In this document: piece after piece, positions 15,600 to 22,373 of the stretch
Layout: the number at the start of each line of letters is the position of its first letter
Position numbering within the stretch: the stretch's first letter is position 1
DNA from: Planctomycetota bacterium
Lineage (GTDB): Bacteria > Planctomycetota > UBA1135 > GCA-002686595
Reading direction: 5' to 3'
Assembly: GCA_020638875.1 (NCBI GenBank)
Contig: JACKHS010000037.1
Span: 1 to 25,490, forward strand
DNA: 25,490 nt
The notes under the pieces: generated by a model
Databases searched by the model: none
Told to the model about the DNA's origin: nothing
Seen by the model: the letters and a program-made list of their open reading frames with translations, nothing else
Position numbers and translations under genes: made by a program

Positions 15600-15631
15600 G
15601 GGGGGGCCGGTCCGCGCGGACCGGCCCCCCC
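15600..15631. terminator. Bidirectional intrinsic terminator, 32-base perfect palindrome
   Basis: Seven G, then CCGGTCCGC, meet their exact complement with no mismatch over 32 bases. It is flanked by AACGAAA on the left and TTGTTG on the right, giving a short U-rich end in both directions. It lies between convergent genes (stops at 15560 and 15658) and would serve both. Confidence 0.85.
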
Positions 15632-15657
15632 TTGTTGCGCTCAGCGCGCCGCGGCGC

Positions 15658-17358
15658 TCACGGGCAGAAGGGCACCTTCAGACCGTTCGACAGGTTGAAG
15701 TTCGAGCCGCCGCCCGAGGGATCGCGGAACCAGTACTGGAAGTACCAGGTGCTGCCCGCGGTGATCTGCCCCGAGGCCTCCGGCGGCGAGGTGATGTCGA
15801 GCTGCCAGGCCGTCACGCCGCCGGGACCGGTGATGGTCACGGGCAGGCGGTAGACCGTGCCGCCGCCGACGCAGCGCACGCCGTTGCCGAAGGCAAACGA
15901 GGTGGCCTGCGGGCCGTAGTAGAAGACGCCGGTCTGGCTCGGCGGCAGGCCGGTCGCGAACAGGAACAGGTCGTTGTTGGCGACGCTGTTCGTGCCGAGG
16001 TAGCTGATCGCCGCCGGCGCGCCGGTCGAGTTCGCCGTCGCCGTGCAGTAGTTGGACGGCGGCAGGCAGCCCGGCGCTCCGCCCGAACGCACGACCACGC
16101 GGCCCGAGAAGGCCAGGTTGGTCGAGTCGAGCGGCGAGCCCGCCGCGAACTCGTAGGTGCCGTCGCCGTTCACGTCGCCGAGGTAGGCCACCGAGCGGCC
16201 CATCTGCGCGTCGGTGCCGCTGCCGGTCAGCGTGAGCAGCGCGCCGCCGTCGAAGCCCGAGAGCACCTGCACGTACCCGGGGTTGCCGCCCGAGTCCTGC
16301 AGCGCGGAGACGAGGTAGTCGATCATGCCGTCGCCGTCGTAGTCCCCCGCGACGTCGACCGAGTAGCCGAACAGGTCCCCCACGTTCAGGCCGCTGAACA
16401 GGTGCACCTGCGCGCCGGTGGCGCCGTTGATGACCTTCGCGTAGCCCGCGCCCGTCGGCACGAACACGGTCGGCTGGATCGCGCCGGCGATGCAGTCCGG
16501 GATCGAGTCGCCGGTCACGTCGCCGATGCCCTTGACCGAGTAGCCGAGGAAGTCGCTGGTGTTCGTGCTGGTCCAGTGACGCAGCACCGAGCCGTCGACG
16601 CCCGAGAGCACGTAGACGCCCTCGTAGTACGAGCCGACGAGCACGTCGTCGAAGCCGTCGTTGTTCAGGTCACCGAAGGCGTCGACCGAGTAGCCGAGGC
16701 GGTTGCTCGTCGAGAGCCCGGTGCGCTGCCACAGCATCAGGCCGCTCGTGCCCGAGTAGACGCGCACCGCGCCGCAGTTCGAGCCGTTGGTCGACACGCC
16801 CGGGATGCCCACGACGAAGTCGGGCGTGCCGTCGTTGTTGACGTCGCCGGCACCGGAGACCGAGGTGCCGAGCTCGTGGCCGCTGGCGTCGCCCTTCACG
16901 CTGAAGATCAGCGAGCCGTTCAGGCCCGAGAGCACGCGCGCCTCGCCCGAGGCGGCGCCGTTGCTGCTCTGGCTGGGCACGCCGACGATCAGGTCGTCGC
17001 GACCGTCGTGGTTCACGTCACCGACGCCGTCCACGGCGCGACCGAACTTCTCTCCGTTGATGCCCGAGGCGTTGGGCACCGCGAGCAAGGTCGCGCCGTC
17101 GAGCCCCGAATAGACGCGGATGTAGCCGGGCTGCTGCAGGAAGACGTTGAAGTCCTCCGGGGCGCCCACGACGAGGTCCATGTGCCCGTCGTTGTTCACG
17201 TCGCCGGCCGCGGCGACGGAGACCCCGAAGCGGTCCTCGGTGCCCGCACCGAAGAACTCGTAGAGCTGCGATTGACCGATAGCAGGGGTGGCGGCCGACA
17301 GACAGGCGGCCGCCGCGAAGGCGCCCCAGGGCGCCCTCGAGGTGGAATTGCGAAGCAT
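15658..17358 (-). CDS. Secreted seven-bladed FG-GAP propeller protein (copy A)
   Basis: This protein has 566 residues. The ATG at 17358 has AAGGAAGG 9 bases upstream and begins a signal peptide ending at about PAIGQ. Seven FG-GAP repeats follow, each with a variant of GDVNNDGxxDLVVGAP, the calcium-binding loop of integrin-alpha-like propellers. Six loops are nearly canonical and one (GDVTGDSIPD, blade 5) is degenerate. Residues about 435-566 form a separate beta-rich C-terminal domain starting at SNYCTATANSTG, containing FYYGP, GNGVRCVGG and STWYFQYWFRDP, and ending PFCP. I associate this tail with secreted Planctomycetota proteins; its function is unknown to me. It is followed downstream by the 32-base terminator. 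It is a paralogue of the neighbouring gene. Adhesion or matrix binding is the usual inference for FG-GAP proteins, but no ligand is evident. Confidence 0.92.
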   Translation of the reverse strand: MLRNSTSRAPWGAFAAAACLSAATPAIGQSQLYEFFGAGTEDRFGVSVAAAGDVNNDGHMDLVVGAPEDFNVFLQQPGYIRVYSGLDGATLLAVPNASGINGEKFGRAVDGVGDVNHDGRDDLIVGVPSQSSNGAASGEARVLSGLNGSLIFSVKGDASGHELGTSVSGAGDVNNDGTPDFVVGIPGVSTNGSNCGAVRVYSGTSGLMLWQRTGLSTSNRLGYSVDAFGDLNNDGFDDVLVGSYYEGVYVLSGVDGSVLRHWTSTNTSDFLGYSVKGIGDVTGDSIPDCIAGAIQPTVFVPTGAGYAKVINGATGAQVHLFSGLNVGDLFGYSVDVAGDYDGDGMIDYLVSALQDSGGNPGYVQVLSGFDGGALLTLTGSGTDAQMGRSVAYLGDVNGDGTYEFAAGSPLDSTNLAFSGRVVVRSGGAPGCLPPSNYCTATANSTGAPAAISYLGTNSVANNDLFLFATGLPPSQTGVFYYGPQATSFAFGNGVRCVGGGTVYRLPVTITGPGGVTAWQLDITSPPEASGQITAGSTWYFQYWFRDPSGGGSNFNLSNGLKVPFCP

Positions 17359-17536
17359 GGGTTGCGTCCTTCCTTGCCGGGCGGGTGTGGGGAGGCCCCC
17401 GGCGGCCCGGCGGACACGGTCCGCCAGCAGAAGGCTACCCCAGGGTGCGTACCCCGGCAATGCGAAATCTTAGAAGGACACGGGGCCGCGGGCGGCTCGG
17501 TGCCGCCCGCGGCCCGTGGTGGTGGCCCCGCGGGGA
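17359..17536 (-). promoter_or_regulatory. Region between the two FG-GAP genes
   Basis: This 178-base gap holds the terminator of the upstream gene (17483-17515) and then about 120 bases that must contain any promoter of copy A. A more AT-rich patch lies at 17461-17480. The ribosome site AAGGAAGG is at 17368-17375 on the minus strand. Separate expression of the two genes is therefore likely. Confidence 0.45.
17483..17515 (-). terminator. Intrinsic terminator of FG-GAP copy B
   Basis: A perfect 14-pair stem (17483-17496 with 17502-17515) surrounds a 5-base loop, 21 bases after the stop codon at 17537. On the minus strand it is followed by GTGTCCTTCTAAGATTT, moderately T-rich. Confidence 0.7.
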
Positions 17537-19201
17537 TCAGGGGCAGAAGCTGACGTGCAGGCCGTCGCTCAGGTTGTAGAACGCGCCGCCGCCCGCCGGA
17601 TCGCGGTACCAGAACTGGAAGTTCCAGGTCGAGTTGGCCGTGATCGGCACCGGCAGGTTCGGGAAGTCGAGCAGGCGGTTCGCCGAGCCGCCGGCCGAGA
17701 GCGCCTGGACGTTCAGGCGGACCAGCGTGCCGCCGATGCAGCGGAAGCCGTTGCCGAAGGGCACCGAGACCTGGTTCGGGCCGTAGAAGAACAGGCCCGG
17801 CTGGTTGGCGGGACCGCCCGCCACCGTCAGGAAGAACGGCGCCGAGACGCTGGGCGAGCCGACGCCCGTGATGTGCATGCCCGCGCCGGCCGAGTTGGGC
17901 GCCGCGGTGCAGTAGGTCGACATGCCGCCGCACGCCGCGGTCGGGCTCGAGAACACGCGAGCGCGGCCCGAGCCGATGCCGTTGGGCTGCGTGTCCGGCG
18001 CGCCGCACACCACGTCGACCTTGCCGTCGCCGTTGATGTCGCCGAGGCCCGCCACCGAGTAGCCCATGCCGTCACCGGCCGCGTCGCCCGTGAAGGTCGC
18101 GAGGACCGAGCCGTCGACACCCGAGCGGATCTCCGTCACCTCGTCGAGGCTGGGGCTCGTCGGGAAGCTGCCGACGAGGATGTCCGGCTTGGTGTCGCCG
18201 TTCCAGTCGCGCGCGCTCGACACCGCGTTGCCGAAGCGGTCGTTGATGTTCGCGCCGGTGAGCGTGAGCAGGACCGTGCCCGTGGCGCCCGAGCGCACGT
18301 GCACGTAGCCGGGGCCGGGGGTGCCGAGCACCGACTCCTGCGTCGCGCCGATCAGCACGTCGCGCTTGCCGTCGCCGTTCATGTCGTCGATGCCCGCGAC
18401 CGACTTGCCGTAGATGTCGTTCGACACCAGGCTCGTCCAGTGCTGGAGCTGCGTGCCGGCCATGCCGGAGATCACGTAGACGCCGTCGAAGAGCGAGCCG
18501 ACGAGCACGTCCGCGCGGCCGTCGTTGTTGACGTCACCGAGCTGGCCGCAGGAGTAGCCCAGGCGGCCGTTCGCCGCCGCGCCGGTGAAGGTGTGGATGA
18601 CCGAGCCGTCCACGCCGCTGTACACGCGCACCAGGCCTTGGTTGTTGTTGGCGAAGGGCGCACCCGCCACGAAGTCCGGGATGCCGTCGCCGTTGACGTC
18701 GCCACAACCGCTGACGGAGTAGCCGAGCTGCTCCCCCATCGTGGCGCCGACCACGTCGTAGAGCGGCGTGAAGGTCGCGCCGGAGATGACGCGCACCATG
18801 CCGCGCTGGTTGATGCCGACGCTGTAGAGGCGCGCGCCGACGAGGAAGTCGTCGTGCCCGTCGCCGTTCACGTCGCCCAGGCCCGACACCGCGTGGCCGA
18901 ACGCGTCCTGGAGGTTCACGCCGTCGAGCGTCGCGAGCACCGAGCCGTTCTGGCCCGAGTACACGCGGACGTAGCCCTCGCCCGTCAGGAACACGTTGAA
19001 GTTCTCGGGGGCGCCGACGAGCACGTCGTCGAAGCCGTCGTTGTTCACGTCGCCGGCCGAGGCGACCGCCGCGCCGAGGCGGTCGTTGGCCTTGTCGCCG
19101 TTGAACGTGTAAAGGGTCGTCTGCGCGACTCCGAGGCTCGCGAGCCCGACAGAGGTACCGAGGACGCACGCCAACCGGCGTTGAATCGCTCTCCTGCTCA
19201 T
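17537..19201 (-). CDS. Secreted seven-bladed FG-GAP propeller protein (copy B)
   Basis: This 554-residue paralogue of copy A has the same layout: a signal peptide (about residues 1-27, ending GVAQ), seven FG-GAP repeats with calcium loops such as GDVNNDGFDD, GDVNGDGHDD and GDINGDGKVD, and the shared C-terminal domain (about 425-554), which starts STYCTAAPNSAG and ends VSFCP. In both copies blade 5 is preceded by an HWTS segment, so the genes match blade for blade and arose by whole-gene duplication. The start is the ATG at 19201, with purine-rich AAGAGAGAA upstream; a longer upstream open frame is not protein-like. It has its own terminator and a hairpin-rich leader. It is probably secreted or surface-bound; no enzymatic motif is seen. 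Confidence 0.92.
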   Translation of the reverse strand: MSRRAIQRRLACVLGTSVGLASLGVAQTTLYTFNGDKANDRLGAAVASAGDVNNDGFDDVLVGAPENFNVFLTGEGYVRVYSGQNGSVLATLDGVNLQDAFGHAVSGLGDVNGDGHDDFLVGARLYSVGINQRGMVRVISGATFTPLYDVVGATMGEQLGYSVSGCGDVNGDGIPDFVAGAPFANNNQGLVRVYSGVDGSVIHTFTGAAANGRLGYSCGQLGDVNNDGRADVLVGSLFDGVYVISGMAGTQLQHWTSLVSNDIYGKSVAGIDDMNGDGKRDVLIGATQESVLGTPGPGYVHVRSGATGTVLLTLTGANINDRFGNAVSSARDWNGDTKPDILVGSFPTSPSLDEVTEIRSGVDGSVLATFTGDAAGDGMGYSVAGLGDINGDGKVDVVCGAPDTQPNGIGSGRARVFSSPTAACGGMSTYCTAAPNSAGAGMHITGVGSPSVSAPFFLTVAGGPANQPGLFFYGPNQVSVPFGNGFRCIGGTLVRLNVQALSAGGSANRLLDFPNLPVPITANSTWNFQFWYRDPAGGGAFYNLSDGLHVSFCP

Positions 19202-19221
19202 GGGTGTTCTCTCTTCGTGAG

Positions 19222-19281
19222 GTGGTGACGTACGGTCACCACGATCGCGAGGTCGCCCTCGCGTAGCCCCCGTCGCCGGGG
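19222..19281 (-). promoter_or_regulatory. Three consecutive hairpins upstream of FG-GAP copy B
   Basis: The dyad GTGGTGAC-N5-GTCACCAC (19222-19242) is followed by CGCGAGG-TCGC-CCTCGCG (19246-19263) and CCCCG-TCGC-CGGGG (19268-19281). The nearest is 21 bases from the ATG on the minus strand. They could be a protein operator or a structured mRNA leader. Confidence 0.45.
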
Positions 19282-19665
19282 CGCGCGCCCTGGTCCGCGG
19301 GGGTGGATTGCCTGGTCGTGGGAACGGGGAAGGGACGGACTCGTGGTGCGAGCCGGACCGCCCCGGAGGGCGGCGTCGAATCAGCCTACCCGGCCTGCGC
19401 CGGTCTCGCCACTGATTGCGACTTCCTATTTCGGGCCTTTTTCGCGGGGGATCCCGCCCTGCCGAGCGCCGAGCCCCGGGGCCGGACGGACCGGGTCCCC
19501 AGGGCGCCGCCGCTCGCCCGAAGTCCCTCCAGTCTACCGCGGACCGCGCGCGCGTGGCGGATCGGCCGCCCGCGCGGGTCAAGGGCGGCTCCCGGAGCGG
19601 CCGAAGAAGCGGGGCGAGGCCGCCCCGCCTCGCCCCGCCTCGCCCCCCCGGACGCCCACTCGCCC
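19282..19665. promoter_or_regulatory. Divergent region between FG-GAP copy B and cheX-like gene
   Basis: About 380 bases without a convincing gene. A rare AT-rich island at 19410-19442 (TTGCGACTTCCTATTTCGGG, then a run of five T) is the likeliest promoter position, direction uncertain. Near 19615-19650 is low-complexity C/G sequence with CGCCCCGCCT twice in a row. Confidence 0.35.
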
Positions 19666-19670
19666 AGGAG
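19666..19670 (+). promoter_or_regulatory. Shine-Dalgarno fixing a GTG start
   Basis: AGGAG lies 5 bases before the GTG at 19676, selecting it over the longer upstream open frame, which has no protein character. Confidence 0.75.
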
Positions 19671-19675
19671 CCCCC

Positions 19676-20194
19676 GTGACCGAGCTCACCTCGAACGCCC
19701 TCTCGATCCAGCACTCCCTCCTCCAGGCCGTCATCGCCGGCACCAACCAGGGCCTCGAGATGGCCGCCGTGGCGCCCACCTCGGTCGGCGCCTCGCGCCT
19801 GACGCAGACCCGCCGCGAGATCTCGGTCATGGTCGGCCTGGTCGGCGACAGCAACGGCACGCTCACGGTCAACATGAGCCAGCGCGCGATGCTCTACCTC
19901 GCCAGCAAGCTGCTGTTCGAGGAGCAGGAGAGCATCAGCGAGGAGAACGTCGACGCGATCTGCGAGGTGGGCAACATGATCGCCGGCTGCACCAAGGAGG
20001 CGCTGCAGGACACCGACTACCGGCTCACGAACATCTCGGTGCCCTCGCTGATCTTCGGGGCGAACTACAACGTCCACTTCACGCGCGGCATCGACTCGTG
20101 CACGGTCGAGTTCGAGCTGCCCGACATGCCGTACGCGTTCTACGACGACCGCATCTTCACGACGACCATCTCGCTGCTGCGCCGCATCGCCTGA
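19676..20194 (+). CDS. cheX: CheX/CheC-type chemotaxis phosphatase homologue
   Basis: CheX-family proteins dephosphorylate CheY-P and related receiver domains in the cytoplasm. The 172-residue product starts at a GTG with AGGAG. It carries the family signature D-x3-E-x2-N-x22-P exactly: Asp93, Glu97, Asn100 and Pro123 (VDAICEVGNMIAG, ending at the Pro of ISVPSL). Glu97 and Asn100 are the expected catalytic pair. Strands before it (EISVMVGLVG, GTLTVNM) and after it (NVHFTRGIDS, CTVEFELP) fit the single-domain CheX fold and length. No che, fli or histidine-kinase gene is in the window, so the partner is unknown; it may act on an unlinked response regulator. It converges on moaB with a shared terminator. 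Confidence 0.9.
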   Translation: MTELTSNALSIQHSLLQAVIAGTNQGLEMAAVAPTSVGASRLTQTRREISVMVGLVGDSNGTLTVNMSQRAMLYLASKLLFEEQESISEENVDAICEVGNMIAGCTKEALQDTDYRLTNISVPSLIFGANYNVHFTRGIDSCTVEFELPDMPYAFYDDRIFTTTISLLRRIA

Positions 20195-20216
20195 GCGCGA
20201 CGTCGACACCGATCAC

Positions 20217-20253
20217 GAGCGGCCGCGCGGGGTGCCTCCCCGCGCGGCCGCTC
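20217..20253. terminator. Bidirectional terminator hairpin, overlapping the moaB stop
   Basis: A perfect 16-pair stem (20217-20232 with 20238-20253) encloses the loop TGCCT, between the convergent cheX-like and moaB genes. The right arm covers two bases of the moaB stop codon. The plus-strand exit, ACGTCTTGGTCGT, is weakly T-rich. Confidence 0.8.
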
Positions 20254-20758
20254 ACGTCTTGGTCGTCTGCGAGACGAGGTGCCCGGCCTCGCGCAGCACG
20301 ATCTCGTCGAGCGCGAGGCGCAGCGCCTTGGGCGAGCCCGGCAGCGCCAGCACCACCTTGCCCGCGAGCAAGCCGCCGACGGCCCGGCTGAGCAGCGCGG
20401 CGCTCCCGATCTCTTGGTAGGAGAGCCAGCGGAAGAGCTCGCCGAACCCGGGGATGTCGCTGTCGAACAGCCCTCGCAGCGCGTCGTAGGCCTGGTCGCG
20501 CGGCGCCACGCCGGTGCCGCCCGTCGTCAGCACGAGGTCGACGTCCGCGCGCGCCACCGCGCGCCGCACGGCGGCCTGCACGTCGGCCGCGGCGTCGCTG
20601 ACGAGCTCGCGCCACGTCACGTCGTGGCCCGCCTCCGCGAGGCGCTCGGCGAGGTACGCGCCGCCGCGGTCCGACTGCGCGTCGCGCGTGTCGCTGAAGG
20701 TCAGGACGGCGAAGCGCAGGCGTCCCTCGGACTCGGCGCGGTGCTGCTCGAGGCTCAT
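20252..20758 (-). CDS. moaB: MoaB/MogA-family molybdopterin cofactor protein
   Basis: This 168-residue protein belongs to the family that binds molybdopterin and, in its active members, adenylates it before metal insertion. The start of the fold (RFAVLTFSDTRD), the cofactor loop LTTGGTGVAPRD (residues 77-88), GFGELFRWLSYQEIGSAALL (104-123) and LPGSPKA (139-145) match MoaB more closely than MogA, and the length equals that of E. coli MoaB (170). Motifs are intact. No other moa/moe genes are in the window. The ATG at 20758 is the only good start; the ribosome site is weak. On the minus strand TAGCCT (20809-20814) is a possible -10 box. The gene is divergent from the M16 pair, 97 bases away. Confidence 0.93.
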   Translation of the reverse strand: MSLEQHRAESEGRLRFAVLTFSDTRDAQSDRGGAYLAERLAEAGHDVTWRELVSDAAADVQAAVRRAVARADVDLVLTTGGTGVAPRDQAYDALRGLFDSDIPGFGELFRWLSYQEIGSAALLSRAVGGLLAGKVVLALPGSPKALRLALDEIVLREAGHLVSQTTKT

Positions 20759-20834
20759 CTCGGTGTCGGGGCGGTGGAGGTCGCGGAGCGCGAAAAGGCG
20801 CGCGGCAGGCTACTCGGGCGCGCGCAGGCGGTAC

Positions 20835-20842
20835 AAGAGGAG
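20835..20842 (+). promoter_or_regulatory. Purine-rich ribosome site for the first M16 gene
   Basis: AAGAGGAG lies 13 bases before the GTG at 20856, a little farther than usual. The signal peptide beginning at that GTG supports the choice; no ATG lies nearby in frame. Confidence 0.5.
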
Positions 20843-20855
20843 CACCGCCGCCGCC

Positions 20856-22373
20856 GTGCTCCGCCGCCTCCTCACCGCCCCCTCGCTCGTCCTCGCCGTC
20901 GCGCTCGCCGCGGGCCCGCTCGCGCGTGCGCAGGAGGGCGACGCGCTGCCGCTCGAGGCGCGCGTCGAGGTGCTCGAGCTCGACAACGGCTGGCGCTTCG
21001 TGCTGCTGCCGCGCAGCGACGCGCCGGTGATCTCCTTCGAGACGTGGGTCGACACCGGCTCGCGCCACGATCCGCCCGGGGCGACGGGGCTGGCGAACCT
21101 GATGAAGAACCTGCTCTTCAAGGGCTCCGATCGCGTCGGCACGGTCGACTGGCCGGCGGAGCGCCAGGCGCTCGACGAGCTCGACGCGGCGGTGGCGGCC
21201 TGGGAGGCGCTCGACGACGCGGCGGACACCGCGGCCCGCGGCGACGCGCGCGCCCGGCTCAAGGTGGCGCGCGAGCGCGCGGCCGCGCTGACGCGCTCGG
21301 AGGAGTACAGCCGCCTGCTCGAGGACGCCGGCGGCGGCGACACGCTCAACGCCTACGCCTCCGCCGACGCGACACGCTTCGTCGTCTCGCTGCCCGCCAA
21401 CCAGCTCGAGCTGTGGTGCTGGATGGAAGCCGAGCGCTTCACGCGCCCGGTGCTGCGCGAGTTCTACGCGGAGCGCGACGCGGTGCTCGAGGACCGCCTC
21501 AGCCGCATCGAGTCGTCGCCGCGCGAGGTGCTCGGCGAGGAGCTGCTCGCGCTGAGCTACGGCGACCACCCCTACCGCCACCCCACCATCGGCCACGGCC
21601 GCGACCTGCCGCACCTGACGCGGCGCGCCGCGCGCGAGTTCTTCGAGGCCGGCTACGGCGCGCGCCACCTCACCACCGCGATCGTGGGCGACTTCGACGT
21701 GCCGCACCTCACGACGCTGCTCGAGCGCTACTTCGCGGGCGTCCCCGCCGGTCCGCCGCGCGCGTGGCCGACGCCGCCGGCGCCGGTGCAGGCCGCCGAG
21801 CGGCGGCTCGAGGTGCCGTGGGACGCGCCGCCCGAGGTGCAGATCGCGTGGCACGCGCCCGGCTTCGCGCACGACGACACGCCCGCGCTGCACCTCGCGC
21901 TGCGCCTGCTCGGCTCGGCGCGCTCGTCGCGGCTCGAGCGGCGCCTGCTGCGCGAGGACTCGCTGGCGAGCGAGGTCGTCGTGTCGCCCGGCCTCGGCGG
22001 CGACGAGCTGTGCGGCCTCGTCGTCGTGCGAGCCGTCCCGATCACCGGCGTCTCGACCGAGGTGCTCGAAGCCGCGATCTACGACGAGATCGAGCGCCTG
22101 GCGGCGGACGGGCCCGACCCGGCCGAGCTGGCCGGCGTGCAACGCGCCGCGCGCGCCGAGCACCTGCGCAGCCTGCGCGACGACGCGTCGCTCGCGCACG
22201 GGCTGTGCGAGCACCAGGCCAAGGGCGGCGGCTGGCGCGGCCTGTTCCGCGAGGTCGAGCGCCTCGAGGCCGTCGACGCCGACGACGTGCGCCGCGTCGT
22301 GAGCACGTACCTCGCGCCCGAGCACCGCAACGTGGTCACGCTCGTGCCGGTCGCCCCGGAGGAAGCGCGATGA
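20856..22373 (+). CDS. Secreted M16 (insulinase/pitrilysin) homologue lacking the zinc motif, first of pair
   Basis: The 505-residue protein has a signal peptide (to about LARAQ) and the two-lobe M16 fold. The family's HxxEH zinc motif should fall in GLAHxxEHMLFKGT; here it reads GLANLMKNLLFKGS, with Asn81, Lys84 and Asn85 in place of His, Glu and His. Each differs from the expected codon by one base. The surrounding family sequence is well kept, including a helical insertion (about 95-155), the NAYASADATRFVVSLP strand and YGDHPYRHPTIG, so this is selective loss of catalysis rather than decay. M16 proteins usually work as pairs with one active member. The stop overlaps the next ATG (ATGA). 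The first half keeps the usual AIVGDF; it probably acts as a structural or binding half. Confidence 0.93.
   Translation: MLRRLLTAPSLVLAVALAAGPLARAQEGDALPLEARVEVLELDNGWRFVLLPRSDAPVISFETWVDTGSRHDPPGATGLANLMKNLLFKGSDRVGTVDWPAERQALDELDAAVAAWEALDDAADTAARGDARARLKVARERAAALTRSEEYSRLLEDAGGGDTLNAYASADATRFVVSLPANQLELWCWMEAERFTRPVLREFYAERDAVLEDRLSRIESSPREVLGEELLALSYGDHPYRHPTIGHGRDLPHLTRRAAREFFEAGYGARHLTTAIVGDFDVPHLTTLLERYFAGVPAGPPRAWPTPPAPVQAAERRLEVPWDAPPEVQIAWHAPGFAHDDTPALHLALRLLGSARSSRLERRLLREDSLASEVVVSPGLGGDELCGLVVVRAVPITGVSTEVLEAAIYDEIERLAADGPDPAELAGVQRAARAEHLRSLRDDASLAHGLCEHQAKGGGWRGLFREVERLEAVDADDVRRVVSTYLAPEHRNVVTLVPVAPEEAR
22358..22364 (+). promoter_or_regulatory. Shine-Dalgarno for the second M16 gene
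   Basis: GGAGGAA ends 5 bases before the ATG at 22370, inside the end of the first gene. With the ATGA overlap it implies translational coupling and equal amounts of the two proteins. Confidence 0.85.

Noticed and set aside
16402..19228. Two long plus-strand open frames opposite the FG-GAP genes
   Set aside because: They are antisense shadows with repetitive Val/His/Arg words that mirror the FG-GAP repeats.
19615..19650. C/G-rich repeated decamer as a mobile-element end
   Set aside because: There are only two short low-complexity copies, with no transposase gene and no matching partner repeat.
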